From NCBI GenBank assembly GCA_020445245.1, contig JAGRHB010000003.1, positions 25,244 through 32,156 of the forward strand: DNA of 6,913 nt, in the 5' to 3' direction. Each line of letters begins with the position of its first letter. Position 1 is the first letter of the stretch. The DNA is from Gammaproteobacteria bacterium. Its GTDB lineage: Bacteria; Pseudomonadota; Gammaproteobacteria; Chromatiales; Sedimenticolaceae. A program made the translations under genes and the position numbers. This document shows positions 1 through 6,821 of the stretch, in pieces. Under the pieces are notes generated by a model that saw only the letters and a list, made by a program, of their open reading frames with translations, was not told the origin of the DNA and did no database searches.

Positions 1-521
1 AGGGCCCCGGCATGGAGCAGGTGCGCCAGCGGATCATCGCCGGGTATCACCTGCGGCCTCTCGATCGTCAGGAGCTTCAGGCGTATGTCGAGCACCGCCT
101 TGCCCTCGTAGGGTGGCAGAAAGACCCTGCAATCAGCGACGCCGCATTCGACGCCATTTTCGCCTCGACCGGTGGGGTCCCGCGCCGTGTCAACACCCTG
201 TGTGACCGCCTGATGCTGTTCGGTTCGCTCGAAGAGCTGCATGAACTGAACGACACCCATGTGCTGACGGTCGTCGAGGAAATGACACAGGAAATCGGCC
301 GTGGAGATGGTGCTTCGAGGAATTCGTCCGGCACCGGCAACGGCACCGCGGCACACCATGCACGCGCCAATGCCGATCGACCGGCGGACCTGGAAGGCCG
401 TGTGGCGCTGCTCGAACAGGAGATTCAGCAACTGCGCAGCACGCTGGCGAGGACCCGGCGCCTGGTGAAACAAGCGATCATGTTGCAAATGGACGCGGAA
501 GACGAAGATGACGCGCTCTGA
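1..521 (+). CDS. XrtA/PEP-CTERM-associated ExeA-like AAA ATPase, C-terminal part (5' end outside window)
   Basis: The reading frame is already open at base 3, so the gene begins upstream; the ATG at 12 is internal. The nucleotide-binding Walker motifs are not visible. What remains is the AAA lid of ExeA/general-secretion-type ATPases: the segment RQRIIAGYHLRPLDRQEL (from about base 24), an AYVEHRL helix, and the sensor-2-like GGVPRRVN motif at bases 171-194. An Ala/Gly/Ser-rich linker of roughly 30 residues follows (bases 300-385). Then comes a predicted coiled coil (LEGRVALLEQEIQQLRSTL, about bases 387-443) and a very acidic tail ending DAEDEDDAL. Position directly before wecB, the deacetylase and xrtA matches the ATPase conserved in XrtA loci (the TIGR03015 type, from memory). 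It probably acts at the inner membrane in polysaccharide export or assembly, but its exact role is unproven. The last 14 bases overlap wecB, indicating translational coupling. Confidence 0.85.
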   Translation, partial: GPGMEQVRQRIIAGYHLRPLDRQELQAYVEHRLALVGWQKDPAISDAAFDAIFASTGGVPRRVNTLCDRLMLFGSLEELHELNDTHVLTVVEEMTQEIGRGDGASRNSSGTGNGTAAHHARANADRPADLEGRVALLEQEIQQLRSTLARTRRLVKQAIMLQMDAEDEDDAL

Positions 522-1653
522 CCGTCCGCTGCGGCTGTTATGCATCGTCGGTGCGCGTCCCAACTTCATGAAGATCGCGCCGCTGATGCGCGTATTCCGC
601 GCCAGGCCGGATCGATTCGACGCACGCCTGGTGCACACCGGTCAGCACTACGACGAAGCGATGAAAGACGCCTTCTTTCGCCAGTTGCATATCCCGGAGC
701 CGGATATCGACCTCGGCGTCGGTTCGGGCAGCCATGCGGTGCAGACAGCCGAGATCATGCGGCGCTTCGAGCCGGTACTGGATGACCTTCAACCGGATGT
801 CGTGCTGGTGGTGGGCGATGTCAATTCGACCATCGCCTGTGCACTCGTGGCAACCAAGAAGGGCATTGCGGTGGTGCATGTCGAGGCGGGTCTGCGAAGC
901 GGCGACCGCGGTATGCCGGAAGAGATCAACAGGGTGCTGACCGACCAGATCTCCGATCTGTTGTTTACCACTGAGGCAGATGGTGCGACCAATCTGATGC
1001 GCGAGGGTATAGCGGCGGACCGGATACATTTCGTCGGCAACGTCATGATCGATACCCTGCTGGCCAACCGTGAGCGCGCCGTACCGGCCGGGGAGACGCT
1101 GGGCGGCATCGCCGGGTTTGCCGGTGATCCGGCCGGGTTCGGTGTCCTGACACTGCACCGTCCATCGAATGTGGACGATCCGGTGGTGTTGCGCCGCCTG
1201 CTGGAGGTGCTGGCGCAACTGAGCGAGCGTCTGCCGCTAGTGTTTCCGATTCACCCGCGGACGCGTGGCCGTATCGCGGATGCCGGGTTGAGCCCTGTGC
1301 TGGCAGCGAGCCGTATTGCACTGACCGACCCGCTCGGCTATCTGCAGTTGCTGGGTCTGATGGCTAAGGCGCGCATCGTCCTGACCGATTCGGGGGGATT
1401 GCAGGAAGAAACCACGGCGCTCGGAATTCCCTGCGTAACGCTGCGCGAGAACACCGAGCGTCCGATTACTGTCGAACAGGGGACCAACACCATCGTCGGC
1501 ACCGATCCCGCCAAGATCAGGGCCTGTTTCGATGACGTGATGGCCAGCGGTGGAAAATCCGGCAGGGTCCCCGAATTGTGGGATGGCCAGGCTGCCGAGC
1601 GCATCGCCGATACGCTGCTCGCTTGGGCCGGTTCACGGGCCGAGGCGGCCTGA
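508..1653 (+). CDS. wecB: UDP-N-acetylglucosamine 2-epimerase (non-hydrolysing)
   Basis: This 381-residue protein has the usual length of cytosolic non-hydrolysing epimerases, which interconvert UDP-GlcNAc and UDP-ManNAc for surface polysaccharides. The N-terminal Rossmann half carries GARPNFMKIAPL (15-26), HTGQHYD (43-49) and GDVNST (103-108). Candidate catalytic residues by family comparison are D104, E126 in VEAGLRSGDRG, E138 in MPEEINR and H217 in TLHRPSN. The C-terminal half has PIHPRTR (247-253) and the UDP-binding stretch TDSGGLQEE (293-301), then TLRENTERPITVEQGTN. The HRPSN variant replaces the HRREN-like form of some homologues and is, as I recall, common in this subgroup. The ATG at 508 lies inside the end of the ATPase gene. 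A GGAAG at 497-501, six bases upstream, is a good ribosome binding site. The gene runs straight into the deacetylase, and its location implies a dedicated copy for the XrtA-linked exopolysaccharide. Confidence 0.95.
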   Translation: MTRSDRPLRLLCIVGARPNFMKIAPLMRVFRARPDRFDARLVHTGQHYDEAMKDAFFRQLHIPEPDIDLGVGSGSHAVQTAEIMRRFEPVLDDLQPDVVLVVGDVNSTIACALVATKKGIAVVHVEAGLRSGDRGMPEEINRVLTDQISDLLFTTEADGATNLMREGIAADRIHFVGNVMIDTLLANRERAVPAGETLGGIAGFAGDPAGFGVLTLHRPSNVDDPVVLRRLLEVLAQLSERLPLVFPIHPRTRGRIADAGLSPVLAASRIALTDPLGYLQLLGLMAKARIVLTDSGGLQEETTALGIPCVTLRENTERPITVEQGTNTIVGTDPAKIRACFDDVMASGGKSGRVPELWDGQAAERIADTLLAWAGSRAEAA

Positions 1654-1665
1654 TTGGCGTTTGCC

Positions 1666-2541
1666 ATGCCGCAGCTGACCAATGTGATGACTGTCGACGT
1701 GGAAGACTACTTCCAGGTCTCGGCATTCGAGCGTTATGTCGGGCGTGATTCCTGGGATGATCGGGAATGTCGTGTGGAACGCAATGTGGACCGCATTCTC
1801 GAACTGTTCGACAGCCACGGTGTCAAGGCGACGTTCTTTACCCTGGGATGGGTCACCGAGCGCTACCCGGATATGATCAAGCGGATCGTTGGGCAGGGCC
1901 ACGAACTGGCCAGTCATGGCTGGTCGCATGTCCGGGTGACCCAGCAGCAGCCGGCAGAGTTTCGGCAGGATATCCTGCGGACCAAGGCGCTGCTGGAGGA
2001 TGTCTCCGGGCAGGAAGTGATCGGCTATCGGGCGGCGAGTTATTCGATCGGTGCCAACAATCTCTGGGCCCTCGAACTGCTGCAGGAAACCGGGCACCGC
2101 TACAGTTCCAGCATTTATCCGATCAAGCACGACCTCTATGGGATGCCGGACGCGCCACGGTTTGCGTTTTCACCGGGCAATGACGATTTCCTCGAGTTTC
2201 CGGTGACCACGGTGCGGCTTGGCAACAGGAACCTCCCCTGCGGTGGCGGTGGCTGGTTTCGCCTCGTGCCGTATGCGGGGATGCGTTGGGCGATGCGCAG
2301 GGTCAACAAGATCGACCAGGAGGCGGCGATATTCTATTTCCATCCCTGGGAGATCGACCCGGAGCAGCCGCGGCAGCAGGGCATTGACGTCAAAACAAGG
2401 TTCCGCCACTACCTCAACCTGGAGCGAATGCAGCCGCGGCTGAGCAGGCTGCTCGATGATTTCGCCTGGGGTCGTATGGACGAAGTCCTGTATTGGCCGC
2501 AATTGCAGCGTCTGGCTCATGGCAGCGCCAGGGCCTCGTGA
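1666..2541 (+). CDS. XrtA-associated polysaccharide deacetylase (NodB fold with C-terminal DUF3473-type region)
   Basis: The protein is 291 residues from the ATG at 1666. Motif 1 is TVDVEDYFQVSAFE with D11 as probable base and E13/D14 near the metal. Motif 2 is SHGWSHVRV, with H84 and H88 as metal ligands. Motif 3 is YRAASYSIG around R122. The C-terminal part carries PCGGGGWFRL and FYFHPWEIDPEQPR (H226), typical of the DUF3473-bearing deacetylases of XrtA loci (TIGR03006 type). Such enzymes are expected to remove N-acetyl groups from a glycan. No signal peptide is visible because the catalytic motif starts within the first dozen residues. Start choice is uncertain. A TTG at 1654, directly after the wecB stop, is better spaced from GAGGCGG (1642-1648). 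An ATG at 1687 (MTVDVED) would also keep the motifs. The family call is firm; the glycan substrate is unknown. Confidence 0.9.
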   Translation: MPQLTNVMTVDVEDYFQVSAFERYVGRDSWDDRECRVERNVDRILELFDSHGVKATFFTLGWVTERYPDMIKRIVGQGHELASHGWSHVRVTQQQPAEFRQDILRTKALLEDVSGQEVIGYRAASYSIGANNLWALELLQETGHRYSSSIYPIKHDLYGMPDAPRFAFSPGNDDFLEFPVTTVRLGNRNLPCGGGGWFRLVPYAGMRWAMRRVNKIDQEAAIFYFHPWEIDPEQPRQQGIDVKTRFRHYLNLERMQPRLSRLLDDFAWGRMDEVLYWPQLQRLAHGSARAS

Positions 2542-2555
2542 ACGGTGATTACTGC

Positions 2556-2588
2556 ATGGGTAGGAAATCCGGGGAAGTGTCCGCGTGA
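2556..2588 (+). other. 10-codon mini-ORF whose stop overlaps the xrtA start (possible leader)
   Basis: In the gap between the deacetylase and xrtA, an ATG at 2556 opens ten codons (MGRKSGEVSA). They end with TGA at 2586-2588, which overlaps the GTG start of xrtA in the sequence GTGA. A GGTGA at 2544-2548, seven bases upstream, could serve as a weak ribosome binding site. The arrangement would allow termination-reinitiation coupling into xrtA, but a frame this short easily arises by chance, so I regard it as a weak candidate and not a gene. Confidence 0.15.
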
Positions 2589-4126
2589 TTGAATTGGCGA
2601 GCGGGATAGGGCCACGCTGGCGCAGCAGCCTTACAGCGTGCGTAACGACATTTCTGATCATGCTCGCGCTGTTCTGGTCCACGGCCCAGGGCATGGCGTA
2701 TATCTGGTACAACTTCGAGACCTATACGCACGGGTTTCTGATTCTGCCGATCTCGCTCTGGCTGCTGTGGCAGAAGCGCCGGCATCTGGCCGCGTTTTCG
2801 CCGCAGCCGACCCCCGCTTTCCTCGTGCTCGTTTTCGCCGGCCTGGCGGTGTGGGCGCTTGCGCGCCTGACCGGCGTGCAGGTGGTGGAGCAGCTCGCCT
2901 TCGTCGGTATCGTGGTCACATCACTGGCAAGCCTGTTGGGCTGGCAGGTATCGAAGTTTCTCGCATTCCCGTTGCTGTTTCTGTTCTTCGCGGTGCCAAT
3001 GGGGGAGGACCTGGTTCCGCCGATGATGGAATTCACGGCCACTTTCACCGTGGAGGCGTTGCGCCTTACCGGTATTCCCGTGTACCGGGATGGTCTGTGG
3101 TTCTCGTTGCCCTCGGGAAACTGGTCGGTGGTCGAGGCCTGCAGCGGCGTGCGTTACCTGATTGCGTCCGCGACGCTCGGCGTGATGTATGCCTACATCA
3201 CCTATCACACCCTGTGGAAAAGACTGCTCTTCATCGTCCTGTCGATCGTGGTGCCGGTGATTGCCAACGGCGTACGTGCCTACATGATCGTGATGATCGG
3301 GCATCTGAGCAGCATGGAATATGCAACGGGTGTCGATCACCTGATCTATGGGTGGGTGTTTTTTGGCGTGGTGATGTTCGTTCTGTTCTGGATTGGGTCG
3401 ATCTGGCAAGAGCACGATACCCCCCCCGAGGTGGTGCTGCCGCCGAGGGAAATGAGTGAAGAGAGGGTGGGACGTCATGTCTGGATCACTGCGTTGATCG
3501 CCATCCTGGCTGCCGCAGGAACGGTTTGGAGTACGCACAAGGCTGCGGGCATCGATAGTCAGGTGGTGCAGCCGCTGATGCCGCCGCCGGGAATTGGCGG
3601 GTGGGTCCTGCAGCAGGATCCGGTTGCCTGGTCGTCGGCGCATCAGCCGACGCCGCACGTCATCGAGGCCCGGTACGCCAATGGCATGGGCCAGGTCCAG
3701 CTCTATGTCGTCCTGTTCCCGCAACAGCGCCAGGGTGCCGAGGCGATCAACCAGGACAACAGGATATCGACTGAAATGGTGCGGCAGACCGGCCTCGGCT
3801 CAGAGGCTGTGGATATGGGCGATCGCCAGGTGACCGTCAATCGCGAGCGGGCGATCGTCAAGCAGGGTGCGACAACGACAGAACACCTGGTATGGCAGTG
3901 GTATCGGGTTGCCGGGCACAGCCTCAGCAATCGCTACGAAGGCAAGGCCCGGGAGGCACTGGCGCGGCTTTACCCGGGCAGAGCGGACGGGGCCTGGATC
4001 GCGATCACCACACCACTCGATGCGCGGGAAGAGGACGAGGCGGCAAAAAGGCTCGCCGCGTTTGCGCGCAACATGGCGCCGCAGATCGACAGGGCAATCG
4101 ACACCTCTCTTGGCATCACCGAGTGA
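2585..4126 (+). CDS. xrtA: Exosortase A with fused C-terminal EpsI domain
   Basis: This 513-residue inner-membrane protein is the cysteine transpeptidase-like enzyme that recognises and processes PEP-CTERM sorting signals. Residues 1-275 form the polytopic exosortase core, with about eight hydrophobic segments (for example near 17-35, 47-62, 78-93, 103-118, 124-138, 190-207, 213-240 and 253-272). The conserved triad is visible: C186 in EACSGVRYL, R231 in IANGVRAYM and H252 in VDHLIYGW. A charged linker (275-298) leads to another membrane helix (299-315). An EpsI-like periplasmic domain follows to the end, with GIGGWV near 336-341 and YVVLFPQQRQGAEAINQ. Exosortase-EpsI fusion and this length are typical of the XrtA class. 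The GTG at 2585 follows GGGGAAG (2571-2577), and the frame is closed upstream by a stop at 2561. The linker contains a run of eight C (3420-3427). The start of the amidotransferase lies 11 bases downstream. Confidence 0.95.
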   Translation: MIELASGIGPRWRSSLTACVTTFLIMLALFWSTAQGMAYIWYNFETYTHGFLILPISLWLLWQKRRHLAAFSPQPTPAFLVLVFAGLAVWALARLTGVQVVEQLAFVGIVVTSLASLLGWQVSKFLAFPLLFLFFAVPMGEDLVPPMMEFTATFTVEALRLTGIPVYRDGLWFSLPSGNWSVVEACSGVRYLIASATLGVMYAYITYHTLWKRLLFIVLSIVVPVIANGVRAYMIVMIGHLSSMEYATGVDHLIYGWVFFGVVMFVLFWIGSIWQEHDTPPEVVLPPREMSEERVGRHVWITALIAILAAAGTVWSTHKAAGIDSQVVQPLMPPPGIGGWVLQQDPVAWSSAHQPTPHVIEARYANGMGQVQLYVVLFPQQRQGAEAINQDNRISTEMVRQTGLGSEAVDMGDRQVTVNRERAIVKQGATTTEHLVWQWYRVAGHSLSNRYEGKAREALARLYPGRADGAWIAITTPLDAREEDEAAKRLAAFARNMAPQIDRAIDTSLGITE

Positions 4127-4137
4127 TGGAATGACCT

Positions 4138-6030
4138 ATGTGTGGTTTGGTCGGCATATTCGATACCGGGGAAAGGCGTGAGATAGATGGTGCGCTGCTC
4201 GAACGACTGAACCAGAGTCAGTTCCATCGTGGACCGGACGAAGGCGGCGTGCATCTGGAGCCTGGGATCGGACTGGCGCATCGTCGCCTGTCGATCATTG
4301 ACCTGTCGGGCGGACAGCAGCCGCTGTTCAACGAGGACCGGTCTGTCGTGGTTGTGTACAACGGCGAGATCTACAATTTTGCCGAGCTGGCACGCGAGCT
4401 GTCGGCGCTTGGCCACGTCTTCCGCACCCACTGCGACACCGAGGTCATTGTGCATGCCTGGGAGGCGTGGGGCGAGGCGTGCGTCCAGCGGTTCCGCGGC
4501 ATGTTCGCGTTTGCCCTGTGGGATCGCAACAGTGAGGTGCTGTTTCTGGCACGCGACCGTCTCGGGATCAAGCCGCTCTATTATTCGATGCTGGGCGACG
4601 GCAGTCTGATCTTCGCCTCGGAGCTGAAGGCCCTGAAAGCCCATCCCGCGCTGGACCGGGCAATCGACGCGCAGGCGGTCGAAGAGTACTTCGCGTTGGG
4701 CTACATCCCCGAGCCGCGCAGCATCTTTTGCAATACCCACAAGCTGCGGCCCGGACACACAATGACCGTCAGGCGCGGCGCGGCGACGCTCCGGCAATCC
4801 GCCTACTGGGACGTGCCTTTCGACCGACCGGCTGTCGACCCCTCGTTCGAAGATGCCATCGACGAGCTTCGCAGACAGCTGCGAGAGGCGGTCGGGATCC
4901 GGCTGATCGCCGAGGTGCCATTGGGCGCCTTCCTCTCCGGTGGCGTCGACTCCAGCAGCGTCGTTGCCATGATGGCGGACATCAGCCAGGACGCCGTCAA
5001 CACATGCTCGATCGCCTTTGGGGAGGCAGAGTACAACGAGGCGGAGTACGCCGCGGCAGTCGCGGACAAATTCGGTTGTCGTCACCGTGTGGGGGCCGTG
5101 GACCCGAACGACGATTCACTGGTCGATCTGTTACCCGGACTCTACGACGAGCCGTTTGCCGACAGCTCGGCGATGCCAACCTACAGGGTTTGCGAACTGG
5201 CGCGAAAAAACGTCACTGTGGTGCTGTCGGGTGACGGTGGCGACGAGAGTTTTGCCGGTTACCGCCGTTACGCCGAGCATCTGAAAGACCTTTCCGCCAA
5301 GGCGAGGATGCCGGGGGTGTTGCGCCGCTTGCTCGGTGCCGTGGGCGGGGTGTATCCCGATACGCCGCTGCTGCCGGGCATACTGCGCCGGCGCCAGGGG
5401 CTGATTTCGATGGGCCAGGATCCGGTTGCGGGCTTTTGCGACACCAATGCGGTCATGAAACGCGACATGCGCATGACGCTGTACAGCGACACTTTTCGCC
5501 GCAACCTGCAGGGTTACGAGGCGGTGGAGGTGCTGCGTGGATATGCCGCCGCGGCCCCGACCGATGATCCGCTGTCGCTGGTCCAGTATCTGGATCTGAA
5601 GACCTATCTGCCGGGCGACATCCTGACCAAGGTCGATCGTGCCAGCATGGCGCACTCGATCGAGGTCCGGGTGCCTCTACTTGATCATAAGCTGGTCGAA
5701 TGGGCCTCTTCCCTGCCGACTGCGTTCAAGCGCCGCGGTGAAGAGGGTAAGTACATCCTGAAGAGAGCCATGGAGCCGTATCTGCCACAAGACATCCTGT
5801 ACCGGCCCAAGCGGGGCTTCGCGGTCCCGCTGGCGCAATGGTTTCGCGGGCCATTGCGCGACCGTTTGCACAATGCGCTCGCCAGTGAGGCATTGATGGA
5901 CAGTGGCGTGTTTGACCGCGCCCGGCTCAATCGTTTGTTTGCCGAGCACGAACGTGGGATACGTGACCTCAGTTCGCCGCTTTGGTCGGTAATGATGTTC
6001 GAAGCGTTCCTGCAGTCGGAAACCGGCTAG
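4138..6030 (+). CDS. XrtA/PEP-CTERM-associated amidotransferase (asparagine synthase B-like)
   Basis: At 630 residues this is a full-length class II glutamine amidotransferase fused to an asparagine-synthase-type ATP-dependent ligase. The N-terminal glutaminase half (2-210) begins MCGLVGIFD, with C2 as the nucleophile that must be exposed after Met removal; this fixes the ATG at 4138. It also has RGPDEGG, HRRLSIIDLSGGQQP with R49, VYNGEIYN (73-80) and D100 in HCDTE. The synthase half has the pyrophosphate loop SGGVDSSS (267-274), DEPFADSSA (337-345), SGDGGDE (364-370) and LPGDILTKVDRASM (491-504). All catalytic landmarks appear intact. By analogy it transfers glutamine-derived ammonia to a carboxylate activated as an acyl-adenylate. 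Position after xrtA fits the amidotransferase of XrtA loci (TIGR03108 type), which may amidate a sugar acid or amino-acid decoration rather than make free asparagine; this is unproven. A housekeeping asnB is the alternative. It converges on maf with a four-base overlap. Confidence 0.92.
   Translation: MCGLVGIFDTGERREIDGALLERLNQSQFHRGPDEGGVHLEPGIGLAHRRLSIIDLSGGQQPLFNEDRSVVVVYNGEIYNFAELARELSALGHVFRTHCDTEVIVHAWEAWGEACVQRFRGMFAFALWDRNSEVLFLARDRLGIKPLYYSMLGDGSLIFASELKALKAHPALDRAIDAQAVEEYFALGYIPEPRSIFCNTHKLRPGHTMTVRRGAATLRQSAYWDVPFDRPAVDPSFEDAIDELRRQLREAVGIRLIAEVPLGAFLSGGVDSSSVVAMMADISQDAVNTCSIAFGEAEYNEAEYAAAVADKFGCRHRVGAVDPNDDSLVDLLPGLYDEPFADSSAMPTYRVCELARKNVTVVLSGDGGDESFAGYRRYAEHLKDLSAKARMPGVLRRLLGAVGGVYPDTPLLPGILRRRQGLISMGQDPVAGFCDTNAVMKRDMRMTLYSDTFRRNLQGYEAVEVLRGYAAAAPTDDPLSLVQYLDLKTYLPGDILTKVDRASMAHSIEVRVPLLDHKLVEWASSLPTAFKRRGEEGKYILKRAMEPYLPQDILYRPKRGFAVPLAQWFRGPLRDRLHNALASEALMDSGVFDRARLNRLFAEHERGIRDLSSPLWSVMMFEAFLQSETG
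6027..6030. other. CTAG palindrome shared by the stop codons of two convergent genes
   Basis: The amidotransferase ends with TAG at 6028-6030 on the + strand. The maf gene ends with TAG on the - strand at 6029-6027. Both are read from the same self-complementary CTAG, so the two coding regions overlap by four bases. There is no intergenic space and hence no conventional bidirectional terminator between them. Confidence 0.9.
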
Positions 6031-6605
6031 GGAAGCGCGACCCCCACCTTTTCCAGCATCTCGACCAGTGCAATCAGCGGCAGGCCGATCAATGAATTCG
6101 GGTCGCGTCCTTCGAGCGCCGAAAAAAGCGTGATGCCGTATCCCTCAGACTTGAAACTGCCGGCGCAGTCAAATGGCCGCTCGTGATCCACGTAACGCTC
6201 GATCTGGTCGCGCGCGAGCGATCGAAAATGCACTGTGAACGGCTCGACCGTTGCCTGTACCTGGCCGGTTGCGCTGTCCAGCAGGCACAAGCCGGTAAAG
6301 AAGTTCACGGCCCGGCCCGAGGCCTGCGACAGCTGGGCGATGGCGTTGTCCCGACTGCCCGGCTTACCCTGGACCCGCCCTTCGACACAGGCGACCTGGT
6401 CCGACCCGATGATCAGGGCGTTGGGATGCCGCGATGCCACATCGCGTGCCTTGGCCTCGGCCAGACGCCGCACCAGCCTCTCCGGTGGCTCATCCGCATG
6501 GGGTGTTTCATCGGTGTGCGGGGCCTCGGTGATGAAAGATACCGCGAGCTTTTCGAGCAGGGACTTGCGAAATGGCGAGGTGGATGCCAGAACCAGCTGC
6601 TTCAC
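6027..6605 (-). CDS. maf: Maf family nucleotide pyrophosphatase, YceF type
   Basis: The 192-residue protein matches the usual length of Maf/ASMTase proteins. These cytosolic nucleoside triphosphate pyrophosphatases remove modified or non-canonical nucleotides and affect septum formation and the cell cycle. It opens KQLVLASTSPFRKSLLEKL, with the substrate-binding LASxSxxR loop and R13. It has ERLVRRLAEAKA (42-52) and the catalytic D69 in LIIGSDQV, then NFFTGLCLL and DCAGSFKSEGYGI (146-158). GSDQ, rather than GADT, is the signature of the YceF subfamily, which prefers 7-methyl-GTP; this specificity is from family knowledge. Translation starts at GTG 6605, preceded by GGGAAG (complement of 6612-6617) with a six-base spacer. 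It is oriented against the exosortase operon and is probably an independent housekeeping gene marking the locus border. The rpmF/yceD neighbours often seen with yceF are not adjacent here. Confidence 0.93.
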   Translation of the reverse strand: MKQLVLASTSPFRKSLLEKLAVSFITEAPHTDETPHADEPPERLVRRLAEAKARDVASRHPNALIIGSDQVACVEGRVQGKPGSRDNAIAQLSQASGRAVNFFTGLCLLDSATGQVQATVEPFTVHFRSLARDQIERYVDHERPFDCAGSFKSEGYGITLFSALEGRDPNSLIGLPLIALVEMLEKVGVALP

Positions 6606-6821
6606 GAGGTGCTTCCCGAATCGGAGTGGAATATCAGTCTATCAGACAGCGCTGATGGGCCAGAACCAGGGTATGGCAATTGATTCTCTCAATACCAGTC
6701 GAGGAGATTCTTCCATTAGAATGAGCCGTCCTTAATCCGCCCGCCGGTGGAAATTATCAATAGTGGCGGTGACGGTGCTGCGCCAGACGGCGTTCAGAAA
6801 ATGATACTGGGGGGATGGTGC
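6606..6821. promoter_or_regulatory. Divergent intergenic region between maf and oadG
   Basis: These 216 bases must hold the promoters of two divergent genes and are visibly more AT-rich than the flanks. I see no convincing coding sequence. There are several small symmetric elements: tandem TATCAG at 6632-6637 and 6640-6645, an ATCAG/CTGAT inverted repeat (6641-6656) around AGCGCT, and an ATTGA/TCAAT inverted repeat (6679-6693) flanked by GGTAT/ATACC. Any of these could bind a regulator, but none matches an operator I recognise. For oadG I see no good -35/-10 pair; TAGAAT at 6717-6722 lacks a suitable -35 element. Confidence 0.45.
6636..6644 (-). promoter_or_regulatory. Possible extended -10 element for maf
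   Basis: Reading on the minus strand, TGATAGACT combines a TG extension with TAGACT, which matches four of six consensus -10 positions. It lies about 31 bases before the GTG start, so transcription would begin roughly 20-25 bases upstream of maf. The -35 region (TTCTGG at an 18-base spacing) is poor. This is a weak pattern match only. Confidence 0.2.

Noticed and set aside
1141..1180. HRPSN in wecB as a possible loss of a catalytic residue
   Set aside because: The catalytic His (H217) and Arg are kept, and the HRPSN form is, as far as I recall, widespread among functional-looking non-hydrolysing epimerases.
538..1218. 226-codon minus-strand frame opposite wecB
   Set aside because: It is a shadow of a highly conserved epimerase gene, with no family resemblance.
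2921..3724. 267-codon minus-strand frame opposite xrtA
   Set aside because: It is antisense to a recognised membrane protein, and its product is a His/Arg/Asp-rich string with no domain signature.
2585..4126. Exosortase-EpsI fusion as a novel architecture
   Set aside because: A C-terminal EpsI-like domain is the normal architecture for the XrtA class, so it is not new.
3970..5085. 371-codon open frame on the minus strand across the xrtA end and the amidotransferase
   Set aside because: It lies entirely opposite strongly conserved genes. Its translation is rich in R/H/Q/A without recognisable motifs, as expected for an antisense frame in GC-rich DNA.
6673..6690. Sigma-54-like TGGCA element before oadG
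   Set aside because: TGGCA at 6674-6678 is not followed by a correctly spaced TTGC element.
6183..6735. Two 166-codon + strand frames opposite maf and running into the intergenic region
   Set aside because: Most of each frame mirrors the conserved maf coding sequence, and the tails in the intergenic region (e.g. MAIDSLNTSRGDSS from 6673) show no similarity to known proteins and no ribosome site.
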